Part shown: positions 46,502-55,208 of the stretch, in pieces
Layout of the letters: each line of letters starts with the position of its first letter
How positions within the stretch are numbered: the first letter of the stretch is position 1
Source: Nocardioidaceae bacterium SCSIO 66511
Lineage (GTDB): Bacteria; Actinomycetota; Actinomycetes; Propionibacteriales; Nocardioidaceae
Length of the DNA: 64,000 nt
Direction: 5' to 3'
Assembly: GCA_023100825.1 (NCBI GenBank)
Contig: CP095846.1
Location: 496,001 to 560,000, forward strand
Made by a program: the position numbers and the translations under genes
The notes under the pieces: model-generated
What the model was told of the DNA's origin: nothing
The model's input: the letters and a program-made list of their open reading frames with translations, nothing else
Databases searched by the model: none

Positions 46502-48046
46502 ATGCCAATCCGACGCCATGCCCGAGTTGTCGCCGGGCTGCTGCTGGTGACGATGGTTGCCGCCGGCTGCACCGACGACTCGCCGGACGAACCGTCGGAC
46601 GACTCCGGTTCGAGCGGGGCCACCCAGGAACCCGCCGATGCCGGCGTATCCGGTGACCTGCGGCCGTATTACCGCCAGCAGGTCGACTGGTCGTCGTGCG
46701 ACCAGGGTGAGTGCGCGACCGTCAAGGTGCCCATCGACTACGCAGAGCCCGACGGCGACACCACCGAGCTCGCGCTGGCGCGCCGACCCGCTGACGACCA
46801 AGACGAGCGGCTCGGCACGCTGTTCATCAACCCTGGTGGGCCCGGTGGGTCGGGCATCGACTACCTCGCGTCGTTCGCGGGGCAGGCGAGTGACGAGATG
46901 CTCGCGAAGTACGACATCGTCGGCTTCGATCCGCGTGGAGTGGGCGAGAGCGACCCCGTCGACTGCCTCGACGACGAGGAGCTCGACGAGCTGCTCGCGG
47001 CCGATCCCGATCCGGACACCCCCGCCGAGACCAAGTCGTACGTCGGCTCGATCAAGGAGATGGGCAAAGGCTGCCTCGCAAACTCGGGTGCACTCGCGGA
47101 GCACATGTCGACGGTCGAGGTGGCGAAGGACCTCGATGTGCTGCGCGGCCTCGTCGGCGACGAGAAGCTCACGTACTCCGGCGCTTCGTATGGCACGTTC
47201 ATCGGCTCGACGTATGCCGAGTTGTTCGCGAAGAACGTCGGCCGCATGGTGCTCGACGGTGCGATCGACCCGAGCCTCTCCCTTCGGGAGTCGACCATCG
47301 CGCAGGCAAAAGGTTTCGAAGGGGCGCTGCGGGCGTACGCCGAGTACTGCGTGAGCGAAGGCGACTCGTGCCCGCTTGGCGACGACGTCGATGCGGGTAT
47401 GAAGAAGGTCGGTGACTTTCTTGATGCGCTCGGCGACAAACCGGTGGAGACCGGTGACACGAACCGTCCGCTGACACGTTCGCTCGCCTTCTACGGCATC
47501 GCGCTGCCGTTGTACGACGAGGCGGCTTGGCCGCAGCTCAGCCAAGCTCTCGAGGGCGCCTTCGGTGGCGACGGCGCCCTGCTGCTGCAGTTCGCCGACT
47601 TGTACTTCGGCCGTGAGGGCGGTTCGTACCAGAGCAACCAGCAGGAGGCGCAGTCCGTCGTGAACTGCCTGGACTCACCGGGGCGCATCACGCCCGCGGA
47701 CGTACGCAAGGCATTACCGGCGTACGAGAAGGCCGCACCGGTCTTCGGCGAGATGTTCGCCTGGGGTGAGCTGACCTGTGGCCAGTGGCCGATCAAGCCG
47801 TCGCACAAACCGCTGAAGATCGACGGCAAGGGCGCGGCGCCGATCATGGTGGTGGGCACGACGCGTGATCCGGCGACTCCGTACCAACAGAGCGTCGCCT
47901 TGGCGAAGGAACTCGACTCGGGCGTACTCCTCAGCCGTGACGGAGACGGCCACACGGCGTACCACCGCGGCAACAGCTGCATCGACGAGACGCTCGATTC
48001 GTACCTCCTCGACGGCGACGTGCCCGACGACGGCAAGGAGTGCTGA
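46502..48046 (+). CDS. Lipoprotein alpha/beta-hydrolase, tripeptidyl aminopeptidase (SlpD/E) type
   Basis: A 514-residue exported peptidase-like hydrolase. The start MPIRRHARVVAGLLLVTMVAAGC is a lipoprotein signal with lipobox VAAGC, preceded by GAGGAGA. The oxyanion segment FINPGGPGGSG, nucleophile GASYG (YSGASYGTFIGSTYAELF) and the C-terminal TAP-like region with Asp (TTRDPATPYQ) and His (GDGHTAYH) form the catalytic set of the Streptomyces SlpD/SlpE mycelium-associated peptidases. It ends with paired cysteines (SCID, KEC). A paralogue follows directly; the order holB - peptidase is conserved with S. coelicolor SCO3541-3540. Confidence 0.92.
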   Translation: MPIRRHARVVAGLLLVTMVAAGCTDDSPDEPSDDSGSSGATQEPADAGVSGDLRPYYRQQVDWSSCDQGECATVKVPIDYAEPDGDTTELALARRPADDQDERLGTLFINPGGPGGSGIDYLASFAGQASDEMLAKYDIVGFDPRGVGESDPVDCLDDEELDELLAADPDPDTPAETKSYVGSIKEMGKGCLANSGALAEHMSTVEVAKDLDVLRGLVGDEKLTYSGASYGTFIGSTYAELFAKNVGRMVLDGAIDPSLSLRESTIAQAKGFEGALRAYAEYCVSEGDSCPLGDDVDAGMKKVGDFLDALGDKPVETGDTNRPLTRSLAFYGIALPLYDEAAWPQLSQALEGAFGGDGALLLQFADLYFGREGGSYQSNQQEAQSVVNCLDSPGRITPADVRKALPAYEKAAPVFGEMFAWGELTCGQWPIKPSHKPLKIDGKGAAPIMVVGTTRDPATPYQQSVALAKELDSGVLLSRDGDGHTAYHRGNSCIDETLDSYLLDGDVPDDGKEC

Positions 48047-48092
48047 CGCGGGTCGATCTGCTGCTGGACCCGGATCATGATGGGATCTCTGC

Positions 48093-49592
48093 ATGCTTTC
48101 GCGTCGTCTGCATGCCGTTGCCGTGGCCAGCGCGATCGCTGTGCTCGCGGCAGGTTGTACGAGCGACGACAGCAGCTCCGGCGATGAATCGGCAGAGTCG
48201 GGGGCGTCAGCCGAGCTGACCGCGTTCGCGGAGCAGGACGTCGTGTGGACCGGCTGCCTGAAGGCGTCGGGTGAATGTGCGGGCTTCGACGTACCCGTTG
48301 ACTACGACGATCCTGATGGCGAGACCGTCAGCCTGAGCGTTCGACGCATACCTGCGACCGGCGAGGCCGAGGGCACGCTGTTCTTCAACCCTGGCGGACC
48401 GGGCGTCTCGGGTGTGCAGGAGCTGTCGTGGTTCGCCGAGGGCCTCTCCGCCGAGGTACGTGAGCGGTACGACCTGGTCGGCTTCGATCCGCGGGGGATA
48501 GCCGATAGCCAGGGGCTCGATTGCACCCCGCGGGAGGGGCGGCGTTCGATCGCGCCACCGGACCAGACCCCCGACTCCACGAGCGAGCAGCGCCGGCTCA
48601 TCCGTTGGCACCAGAACGTCGCACGCGCCTGCGTCGAGTGGGACTCCGACCTCGTCCGCAACATGTCATCTGTCGACGTCGCGCGCGACCTCGACGTCAT
48701 GCGCACGGCGTTCGGTGACGAGAAGCTCAACTATTACGGCGCTTCGTACGGCTCGGTGATCGCCGATCGATACCTGGCGATGTTCCCGGACCGGGCCGGC
48801 CGCATCGTCATCGACTCACCGCTCGACCGCTCTCGCTCAGACTCGAAGAGCATGCTGAGCTCGGTGAAGGCGCACAAGCGCACCCTGCGCGGCTACTTGC
48901 GCTACTGCGTGAACCGCAACTGTCCGCTGGGCGGCAGCGTGGATGAGGCGACAGCCGAGCTGGCTGGGCTACTGGATCGCCTCGACGCTTCACCGCTCCC
49001 GGCCGGCGGTCGACAGCAGCGGCTGACGGAGAACGACGCGCGAGCGGCTCTGGAGTACGCGCTTGCGTCAGGTGCGTGGCCCCAGCTCACGAAGTCGCTG
49101 CGTGGCGCGATGAACGGCGATGGCAGCCGCCTGACGAAGCTGGCACTGGGCTGGTACGGCGGCGATCTGAACTGGGCGACGATGCTGGACGTGTCGGGGT
49201 TCGGCACCGCCTGTCTCGACAATCCCGAGCGCTTGGGCGTTCGGGGAGTTCGGGGCGTTCTACCGAAGTACGGTCGCGCGTCCGAGATCTTCGGCGAGTA
49301 CTTCGGGTGGACGCAGCTGCAATGTGCGAGCTGGCCGATCGCCGCGCCGCCGACGCCCAAGCCCAGCACCGACGAGCTCGAAGAGCCGGTCGTCGTCATC
49401 GGCAGCATGGGCGACCCACTCACGCCATATGCGGATGCGGTCTCGCTGACCGAGCGGATCCAGCCTTCCACGCTGCTCACCAGCCGTACGTACAGTCACG
49501 GCGCGTACGCGCGCGGCCTCGCCTGCATCGACAACAGCGTCGACGCGTACCTTCTGGAGGGAGAGGCGCCCACCGACGGCAAGCAGTGCTGA
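48093..49592 (+). CDS. Lipoprotein alpha/beta-hydrolase, paralogue of the preceding peptidase
   Basis: A 499-residue protein, similar over its whole length to the gene 46 bp upstream. MLSRRLHAVAVASAIAVLAAGC is the lipoprotein signal. It has FFNPGGPGVSG, nucleophile motif YYGASYGSVIADRY, a TAP-like end with GSMGDPLTPYADAVSLTERI and SHGAYARGLACID, and a final KQC. The pair is a tandem duplication. The two have diverged well beyond simple redundancy, so different peptide preferences are likely. Confidence 0.9.
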   Translation: MLSRRLHAVAVASAIAVLAAGCTSDDSSSGDESAESGASAELTAFAEQDVVWTGCLKASGECAGFDVPVDYDDPDGETVSLSVRRIPATGEAEGTLFFNPGGPGVSGVQELSWFAEGLSAEVRERYDLVGFDPRGIADSQGLDCTPREGRRSIAPPDQTPDSTSEQRRLIRWHQNVARACVEWDSDLVRNMSSVDVARDLDVMRTAFGDEKLNYYGASYGSVIADRYLAMFPDRAGRIVIDSPLDRSRSDSKSMLSSVKAHKRTLRGYLRYCVNRNCPLGGSVDEATAELAGLLDRLDASPLPAGGRQQRLTENDARAALEYALASGAWPQLTKSLRGAMNGDGSRLTKLALGWYGGDLNWATMLDVSGFGTACLDNPERLGVRGVRGVLPKYGRASEIFGEYFGWTQLQCASWPIAAPPTPKPSTDELEEPVVVIGSMGDPLTPYADAVSLTERIQPSTLLTSRTYSHGAYARGLACIDNSVDAYLLEGEAPTDGKQC

Positions 49593-49603
49593 CTTCGGAG
49601 GCG

Positions 49604-49954
49604 TCAGCCGCGGATCGCCTCATGGTGGCGGATTACCTCGCCGATGATGAAGTTCAGGAACTTCTCCGCGAACGCGGGATCGAGATCAGCCTCGTGTGCG
49701 AGGCTACGCAACCGCTCGATCTGGCGTGCCTCCCGCTGCGGATCTGCGGGCGGCAAATCGTGGTCGGCCTTCAGCCGGCCGACCCGTTTGGTGCACTTGA
49801 ACCGCTCCGCGAGCAGATGCACGAGGGCCGCATCGATGTTGTCGATACTCGAGCGAATTTCCTCGAGCTGCGCGAGGGCGTCGTCGGGCTTCGTCACAGT
49901 AGCCGAGTCTACGGGCCGTACGACCGATCCGATTTCGGTCTCACCCACCGGCAT
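49604..49954 (-). CDS. Chorismate mutase (AroQ class)
   Basis: A 116-residue helical protein. The AroQ pattern is present: LEEIRSSIDNIDAALVHLLAERFKCTKRVGRLKADHDLP in segments, with Arg and Lys residues at the substrate contacts and the ending FLNFIIGEVIRHHEAI. It converts chorismate to prephenate for Phe/Tyr synthesis. The start may be the ATG at 49954 or a downstream GTG before TKPDDALAQ. It converges on the second peptidase gene 11 bp away. Confidence 0.85.
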   Translation of the reverse strand: MPVGETEIGSVVRPVDSATVTKPDDALAQLEEIRSSIDNIDAALVHLLAERFKCTKRVGRLKADHDLPPADPQREARQIERLRSLAHEADLDPAFAEKFLNFIIGEVIRHHEAIRG

Positions 49955-49986
49955 GGGTATGATCGTGCGCTGTTGCCAAGCAACGC

Positions 49987-50062
49987 GCCGCCTTAGCTCA
50001 GTCGGCAGAGCGTCTCACTCGTAATGAGAAGGTCGTCGGTTCGATTCCGACAGGCGGCTCCA
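49987..50062 (+). tRNA. tRNA-Thr (anticodon CGT)
   Basis: A full cloverleaf: acceptor GCCGCCT (49987-49993) pairs with AGGCGGC (50052-50058), D-arm with TAGCTCAG, anticodon stem TCTCA/TGAGA with loop CTCGTAA, T-arm GGTTCGATTCC and encoded CCA. The anticodon CGT reads ACG. Its 3' part from 50018 is the left attachment site of an integrated element. Confidence 0.97.
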
Positions 50063-50063
50063 C
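50018..50063 (+). repeat. attL (46-bp core)
   Basis: Identical to 59184-59229. It covers the anticodon loop to the 3' end of tRNA-Thr, so the tRNA gene stays whole after insertion. Similarity with the right end goes on for about 35 bp past the core with three base differences. Confidence 0.92.
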
Positions 50064-50071
50064 ATGCCATC

Positions 50072-50104
50072 CCCCGCGTTGACCCAGGTCAGCCGGGGTT
50101 TTTT
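50072..50104 (+). terminator. tRNA-Thr terminator carried by the element
   Basis: A GC stem starting CCCCG and ending CGGGG with one bulged C and a short loop, followed by six T. This is a classical Rho-independent terminator. The matching hairpin right of attR (59238-59264) lacks the T tract. Confidence 0.8.
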
Positions 50105-50134
50105 CGATTCTCGTCACGGCTGAGACGCCAGCGA

Positions 50135-51217
50135 CTACGGCGCTTCCTCCCTTCCGCGTGTGCCCCTGGCGTGCCCGGAAGCCTGATTGAGGCGATCCAG
50201 ACCCGCCCTATCGGCCCCGGTTCCGAGGAAATGGACGTACTTGTTGGTCGTCGCGATCGACTCATGACCGAGCCACGCCTGGACCGTGCTCGGGTCGACC
50301 CCACGTGACAGCCACAGGCACGCGGCAGTGTGTCGCAGGTCGTGCAGCCGCCGCCCCTCGCCGGTCTTGTGCCACTGGACGGCGCGCAGGATCGACGTTC
50401 GATGCAGCCGCGCACCACGCGAGGTCGTCAGCAGCAGGTCGTCGGGCCCCTTGCCCTCGGCCAGCTCCCGAATGATCGGCAGCACCCGGTCAGCCAGCGG
50501 CGTGCGGCGGCTTCTGCGTCCCTTGGTCGCCTTGGTCCCGACACCCTCAGGCGCCGACCGCCGCACCAGCACGCCCGGCGTCGGTATCTCCATGAAGTCG
50601 GCGACGATGAACGAGCGGGCCTCGGCCCAGCGAGGACCGACCCAGCCCATCACCAGCAGAATGTCGGCGATGCGCTCGTCGTACTTGCGCCACCGCCGCC
50701 AGGCCTGCTCTAGACCGTCCTCGGTCCACGGGTTCATCTCCGTTGCCTCGTCAGACTGCCGGGGCACGCGCGTGCCCGTGACCGGATTGCGCGCGATCAA
50801 CTTCTCGCGTACGCACCAGCTGAAGAACGCCGATAGGCTCGCGCGGTAACGAACGACCGAGCCTTCGGTGAGCCCGGCGTCGAGCAGATGCTCGTAAGAC
50901 CTGGACACCTCGCGATCCGTCACGGCCGCAATGGAGAGCGCTTGCAGCGAGGACGGCATGAGCCGCCCAAGCGCAGAGTCCGCCCGGTACGTCTTCTTGG
51001 CCACCGTCGTGCGTCGGACCTCCAACCAGCGCGGCAGGAGGCTGCGCACACGCTCCTTACCGGCGCGCGGATCGATACCGCCCTCTAACGCTGCTCGCTC
51101 GCGAGCCAGCCACGCAGACGCCTCCCGACTGGTATCGAACGTCTTCCCGGCCACGTACTGACCGCCGCTCTTCAACACCGCGCGGTAGCGACCGCTCGGC
51201 TCCCGGCGCGGCCTCAT
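50135..51217 (-). CDS. int: Tyrosine recombinase (phage-type integrase)
   Basis: A 360-residue site-specific recombinase. The N-terminal arm-binding domain (GGQYVAGKTFDTSREASAWL) and SAM-like core (residues 65-165) are followed by the catalytic domain with an Arg in GPRWAEARSF, HDLRHTAACLWL (His292, Arg295), GH (His318) and the nucleophile Tyr327 in TTNKYVHF. It integrates and, with excisionase, excises the element at tRNA-Thr. The ATG at 51217 overlaps the excisionase stop by four bases. Confidence 0.95.
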   Translation of the reverse strand: MRPRREPSGRYRAVLKSGGQYVAGKTFDTSREASAWLARERAALEGGIDPRAGKERVRSLLPRWLEVRRTTVAKKTYRADSALGRLMPSSLQALSIAAVTDREVSRSYEHLLDAGLTEGSVVRYRASLSAFFSWCVREKLIARNPVTGTRVPRQSDEATEMNPWTEDGLEQAWRRWRKYDERIADILLVMGWVGPRWAEARSFIVADFMEIPTPGVLVRRSAPEGVGTKATKGRRSRRTPLADRVLPIIRELAEGKGPDDLLLTTSRGARLHRTSILRAVQWHKTGEGRRLHDLRHTAACLWLSRGVDPSTVQAWLGHESIATTNKYVHFLGTGADRAGLDRLNQASGHARGTRGREEAP

Positions 51218-51411
51218 GCCGCCACCCGCCGCAACCAGACATCGACATCGTCGCGTCGATAGCGAGGACAACCCTCGGACAGCCACGTGACCCGTGGCCC
51301 GTGACCCTCCCGTCTCCAACGGCATAACGTGCTCGGCGAAACACGCAACCACTCGGCTACTTCCGCCGACGTGAGGTAGACCGACTCTTGCGGTAGTGCG
51401 AACGTCGTCAT
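51214..51411 (-). CDS. xis: Excisionase-like MerR/AlpA HTH protein
   Basis: A 65-residue winged-helix DNA-binding protein: YLTSAEVAEWLRVSPSTLCRWRREGHGP, then RYRRDDVDVWL, the usual HTH_17 form. Overlap with the integrase start (ATGA) shows they are translated together. By position and size it is the recombination directionality factor. Confidence 0.88.
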   Translation of the reverse strand: MTTFALPQESVYLTSAEVAEWLRVSPSTLCRWRREGHGPRVTWLSEGCPRYRRDDVDVWLRRVAA

Positions 51412-51499
51412 CTAGAACGCCTCCTTGGCAACAGCACGTGGACTTGTGGGTCTTCCCCCTCCACCCGAGCGGGGGAATGTACGGACCGATCCGGCAGCG

Positions 51500-51552
51500 T
51501 CAAGGGCGCTCCTGCGTCGCGTCGCATGCGATGGCGCAAGCGCCACCCTTGA
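51500..51552 (-). terminator. Structured stem downstream of the translocase gene
   Basis: TCAAGGG (51500-51506) pairs with CCCTTGA (51546-51552) and a small inner hairpin TGGCG-CAAG-CGCCA lies at 51532-51545. It is in the 245-bp gap between the translocase and excisionase genes and could end the translocase message. Nothing else is seen in the gap. Confidence 0.4.
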
Positions 51553-51656
51553 CCCAACCGGTCCGGTCCTGGTTTCGGCAGCTATCGGGTGGAGGGGGAA
51601 GAATGGCGGGGTCGCTTCTGTGTCTGCCCGGCTGACCCGCCGCTGGGCTGGGCGAC

Positions 51657-53195
51657 TCATACGGCCGATCCCTCGTTCGTCTGCTCGGAGTCCGACTCGA
51701 CCGACTCCGAATCCTCCGACTCTGAATCGCCCGGCTCTGAAACGTCCGCCTCGGAATCGTCGGGCTCAGGGACATCGGGCTCAGGTGCATTGGGGCGCGG
51801 GGGCATCGAGTCGGCCATGGCTCGTATCTCGTCGTCGTCGGTGTACGGGAACCGGATCCGTGCCGGGTCGGGATGCCCGTCGAGTGCGACGTAGGCGGTG
51901 CCGGGCATGTCGAAGGGGATGAGGTCGCACAGTGCCCCGGCCTTACGCATCCCGGAACCGAGCGCCATATCGACCTGGTCGGCTTCGACCACGCGCAGCG
52001 CGATGCGGTGCGGGAACAGGTCACGGATCCGGCCGAGCGTTTCCTTGGCTGCGTCCTGCGTTGCTGCCACGATCGTTATGGCCTGCGAGCGGCCCTGAGT
52101 GAGCAGCACCCCGAGCGCGGCGTCGATGCGTTTCTTGGTGGCGTTGTCTGCGAACTTCGTCAACGCCAGGAACTCATCGATGACCACCACGTAATGCGGT
52201 TCATCGGTCGTCGGTGTGTGTTTGCGTTTCTGACCGGCCATCGCCCGGGCACGGTCGGCGTTGATCGTCACCAGCCGTTCTAGACCGTCCGCGATATCTG
52301 CGATCTCGACCAGCAACTCATCGAACAACTCCGGGCCGAGCGGCAACTCGACCCGCTTCGGGTCGATGCCGATGACCTTGACCAGGCCCGAGCGGATGCC
52401 CGGTAGCAGCTGGCCCACGATGGACCAGATCACCGAGCCCTTGCCCGAGTCCGTGGCACCGACGATCAGCAGATGCGTATACAGCAGTTGCAGCCGGTAC
52501 CGGGTGCCGTCCTCGGTCATCGCGACCGGCAGCCCGCGAAGGTTCGGAACCTCCGCAGGAGTCGCGGCCTCGATCTGCTCCGCGAGCGCATCGCGGCGGA
52601 TCAACTCGACCGCGACCACCCGCTGCGGGATCGTGCGACGACGACCCCACCGGCCGCCGCCGTTGCGGAGCGGTGTGCGGATACGGCCCGACTGCGCGTT
52701 GAGCCCGACTGCGAGCGCGCGTACTTTCTCGTTCCAGTCCTCGATCGTGTGGCCAGCCGGCATCGACACGAGGAACCGATCACGGTACGGCGACGAGACG
52801 ACCGGGCCAGGGATCGGCATCACCCGCACACCGTCGTTGGTCTCGCCGGTAAGCCCGCATCCCGCGACCACATCGCGCCACCGACGCATCAATATGAAAC
52901 GACGCCAGCGGCCCCGCAGCCGCCACGTCACCCGCCACCGGAACGAGGTCGGTCTTTTCCAGGCCCACAACCCGAGCCCGACCACCATCCCGACGACAGC
53001 GCCGACCAGCACGAGGAGCCCGTAGTCATAGGTCATCGACCCGACGAGCCCGCCAGCAGCCAGCGCCCCGAGCCGCGACGGACGCCGCAGCAGCCACCGC
53101 GAAACCTTGGCGAGCCTGCGCAGCACCGCCCACAACAGCGACACCGGCAGCGGTATCCGCACCTTCGCCTTACGTACCTCGACCGCGTCAGTCAT
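51657..53195 (-). CDS. FtsK/SpoIIIE-type DNA translocase, TraB/TraSA-like
   Basis: A 512-residue membrane ATPase. Two hydrophobic stretches lie near residues 42-78 (LGALAAGGLVGSM; LLVLVGAVVGMVVGLGLWAW). Walker A is LIVGATDSGKGS (246-253 core), Walker B HYVVVIDEFLAL (335-345). In actinomycete integrative elements such proteins move double-stranded DNA between mycelia on their own. The last 60 residues are an unusual D/E/S/P tail (PEPDVPEPDDSEADVSEPGD). The ATG overlaps the stop of the next small gene upstream. Confidence 0.92.
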   Translation of the reverse strand: MTDAVEVRKAKVRIPLPVSLLWAVLRRLAKVSRWLLRRPSRLGALAAGGLVGSMTYDYGLLVLVGAVVGMVVGLGLWAWKRPTSFRWRVTWRLRGRWRRFILMRRWRDVVAGCGLTGETNDGVRVMPIPGPVVSSPYRDRFLVSMPAGHTIEDWNEKVRALAVGLNAQSGRIRTPLRNGGGRWGRRRTIPQRVVAVELIRRDALAEQIEAATPAEVPNLRGLPVAMTEDGTRYRLQLLYTHLLIVGATDSGKGSVIWSIVGQLLPGIRSGLVKVIGIDPKRVELPLGPELFDELLVEIADIADGLERLVTINADRARAMAGQKRKHTPTTDEPHYVVVIDEFLALTKFADNATKKRIDAALGVLLTQGRSQAITIVAATQDAAKETLGRIRDLFPHRIALRVVEADQVDMALGSGMRKAGALCDLIPFDMPGTAYVALDGHPDPARIRFPYTDDDEIRAMADSMPPRPNAPEPDVPEPDDSEADVSEPGDSESEDSESVESDSEQTNEGSAV

Positions 53196-53488
53196 GCCGC
53201 GTTCGCCCCTTCCACGTTGGTCATTGCGTTACGGGCCGGTTCGGTCGCCCAGGCCGGGCGCAGCGTGTACGACGGGCACACACCCCCGGTCAGATGCGGC
53301 CCCGAGACGCCGCAGAACGGACACGGCCCCGTGCGTTCGTGCGCCACCTCATCGAGGCACGAACCGAACGCCGGGCCGATCCGCCAGTCATCGAAAACGA
53401 CCGCCGCAGCAGCGCCACAGGTGCAGCGCTCACCGGCAACCGCTGGACGACCCAGCGAGCCGCGACGGTCACGACGACGGCCGAACAT
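53192..53488 (-). CDS. Small Cys-containing element protein
   Basis: A 98-residue protein with CTCG and CPFCG cysteine pairs, which could form one zinc site. Function unknown. Its stop overlaps the translocase start (ATGA), and the next gene upstream ends 3 bp before it, so it belongs to the transfer operon. Confidence 0.65.
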   Translation of the reverse strand: MFGRRRDRRGSLGRPAVAGERCTCGAAAAVVFDDWRIGPAFGSCLDEVAHERTGPCPFCGVSGPHLTGGVCPSYTLRPAWATEPARNAMTNVEGANAA

Positions 53489-53491
53489 TGC

Positions 53492-53677
53492 TCAGCCCGC
53501 CTTACGAGCAGGAGCCAGACAGGCCGGGCACAGATCGCCCGGCATCGTCGCCCCATAGCGGTTGCAGTTGCCGCACAAGAACCGATACGGCACCCCGCCA
53601 CGCTTCGGGTCACGCTCGACCGCGACGAACAACACCGCCTGGTCCTCACACCGGCACGGCCGGATCCCGGTACCCAT
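53492..53677 (-). CDS. Small zinc-ribbon-like element protein
   Basis: A 61-residue protein, MGTGIRPCRCEDQAVLFVAV. Pairs CRC, FLCGNC and LCPAC suggest a zinc ribbon. The ATG at 53677 is 2 bp after the stop of the gene above. Function unknown; such proteins are frequent between rep/tra genes of actinomycete elements. Confidence 0.65.
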   Translation of the reverse strand: MGTGIRPCRCEDQAVLFVAVERDPKRGGVPYRFLCGNCNRYGATMPGDLCPACLAPARKAG

Positions 53678-53679
53678 GG

Positions 53680-53913
53680 TCAGCACACCGCCCCTACGCC
53701 GCAGCGCCGCCGGAGATCGGCGAACAACAGGCTCAGGAGACAGCCGCACTCATCGTCCGCGTCATGGTGGAACCCGACGCAGCGGTCATCGGGACACCCG
53801 CACACATCGCCGCCCCAGCCAGAACCCGAGAAGAAGCGACGGGTCCACCCGGCCTCACTCACCCCCGCCGCCGCCAGTTCCTCACGCGCGGCCCGATTCA
53901 GTCGCCCCGACAT
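53680..53913 (-). CDS. Small Cys-rich element protein
   Basis: A 77-residue protein with DVCGCPDDRC and DECGC clusters near an H-H-D-A-D-D stretch, consistent with metal binding. It has gaps of only 2-3 bp to the genes on either side, so it is part of the same operon. Function unknown. Confidence 0.6.
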   Translation of the reverse strand: MSGRLNRAAREELAAAGVSEAGWTRRFFSGSGWGGDVCGCPDDRCVGFHHDADDECGCLLSLLFADLRRRCGVGAVC

Positions 53914-53916
53914 CGG

Positions 53917-54315
53917 TCACGCCGCCTTGCTATCGGCAGGCTTCGAGGTCGGACGAGCGCCCGACGCGGCAGAAGCCAACGACTCAGCGCGGAAGAACAT
54001 CGAAAAGCCCTGACCGTCGCGACCCTCCATCACACCGACCGTCAGCCCCTCAACCTCGACCGGCGACATATCCGGAATCGACTTCCCCGGATCCGACTCC
54101 GACGCGATGGTCAGTTTCAGAACCTCCGCGACCTCAGCACCAAAACCGTTCGTGTACTGCACCAGCAGCTGCGCGACCCACTGAGGCTTACCGTCCTTCG
54201 TGGTCGCCTGCTCCCCGGTATCACTGCCGAACTTCAACTTCGGCGTAACACCAACCTTCGTGAACTTCGCCGCACCAAACGTCTTGTCCTGATCGATAAC
54301 GAACGTGGTCTGCAT
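53917..54315 (-). CDS. Conserved element protein of unknown function
   Basis: A 132-residue protein (MQTTFVIDQDKTFGAAKFTKVGVTPK) beginning 12 bases after the start of an AAGGAGA site. It is beta-rich with KPQWVAQLLVQYTNGFGAEVAEVLKLTIAS, recalling single-strand-binding or plasmid-transfer accessory folds, but no firm family. It is the first gene of the leftward operon that leads into the translocase gene and lies opposite the repeats at 54337-54383. Confidence 0.7.
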   Translation of the reverse strand: MQTTFVIDQDKTFGAAKFTKVGVTPKLKFGSDTGEQATTKDGKPQWVAQLLVQYTNGFGAEVAEVLKLTIASESDPGKSIPDMSPVEVEGLTVGVMEGRDGQGFSMFFRAESLASAASGARPTSKPADSKAA

Positions 54316-54336
54316 CTCAGTCTCCTTAGGCCAAAC

Positions 54337-54383
54337 TCTTGCATTTGGGCATATCGTATCATGAGTCTTGCATTTGCCTATAT
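54337..54383. promoter_or_regulatory. Direct repeats in the divergent control region
   Basis: Two 18-bp near-identical boxes, TCTTGCATTTGGGCATAT (54337-54354) and TCTTGCATTTGCCTATAT (54366-54383), 29 bp apart start to start, with shorter TTGCAT copies near 54413. The region is AT-rich for this DNA and divides the leftward operon from the HTH-NUDIX gene. It is likely a regulator-binding site, or less likely iterons. Confidence 0.6.
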
Positions 54384-54440
54384 CTGTGGCTTTCGCCATG
54401 TCTTCGTGCATTTCTTGCATCTGACTGCGAGACTGGCGGC

Positions 54441-55040
54441 ATGGCGCAGTTGATGAAGACGAGCGAAGCGGCCGCCCGCCTGGGCGTGAATCCCGCGACG
54501 CTGTGGCGCTGGCAGAAGGCCGGCGCAGTCACACCTGCGTTCCTCACGCCTGGCGGACAGGCCCGCTGGGACCTCGATCAACTGCACGAGCAACTGCGGT
54601 TGCGGAAGGACGACACCATGGCCGACCCGACACCCGAGTCCCGCAGGCCCGAGCCCCAGCCCGTCGTTGCAGCCATCGTCACGTCATCGCGTGGCGTGCT
54701 GGTTGGCCGGCGCAATGACGGCAAGCCACCTTGGACCTTCATCGCAGGTGAGATCGAGCCGGGGGAGTCGCCCGTTGACGCTGCCGTCCGCGAGGTCAAG
54801 GAGGAAACCGGGCTACTGGTCACAGCCGCCGAACGCGAGATCGGACGGCGAGTGCACCCCAAGACCGGACGCACGATGATCTACCTCGCTTGCTCGCCGG
54901 TCGGGTCGAGCACTGGCGTTTTCGTCGGTGACGAGGACGAGCTAGCCGAGGTCCGGTGGATCAATCGTGCCGAGGCTGACGAGCTGCTACCTGGCATGTT
55001 CGAGCCCGTCGCGGAGCATCTACGCATGCAAATCGGTTAG
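54441..55040 (+). CDS. HTH - NUDIX hydrolase fusion, possible Pif-like immunity or control protein
   Basis: A 199-residue protein. Residues 4-50 are a MerR/excisionase-type HTH (MKTSEAAARLGVNPATLWRWQK). Residues 75-190 are a NUDIX domain with the full box GEIEPGESPVDAAVREVKEETGL. In pSAM2, the NUDIX protein Pif blocks redundant transfer between cells carrying the element; this one may do the same or, through its HTH, control the divergent operon. The ATG at 54441 comes straight after the direct repeats. Confidence 0.85.
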   Translation: MAQLMKTSEAAARLGVNPATLWRWQKAGAVTPAFLTPGGQARWDLDQLHEQLRLRKDDTMADPTPESRRPEPQPVVAAIVTSSRGVLVGRRNDGKPPWTFIAGEIEPGESPVDAAVREVKEETGLLVTAAEREIGRRVHPKTGRTMIYLACSPVGSSTGVFVGDEDELAEVRWINRAEADELLPGMFEPVAEHLRMQIG

Positions 55041-55208
55041 TGGCGGGGCGTCGATCGGCTCGAAATCGTGTTGGGACGGTCGAGCGTCGTCGCGGTCTCA
55101 GGGGTACTCCGTTGCCACCTAGCAGTATCGCGACGTTCTGTCCGTCGGTGTCGCTAGTGTGTCGTCATCATGCGCTAGGGCTTGGAGCCGTAGTCTCATC
55201 ATGGACGC

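Noticed and set aside
54337-54383. Iterons of a theta-type origin
   Set aside because: There are only two good copies, and the element encodes an HUH initiator, so regulator sites are more likely.
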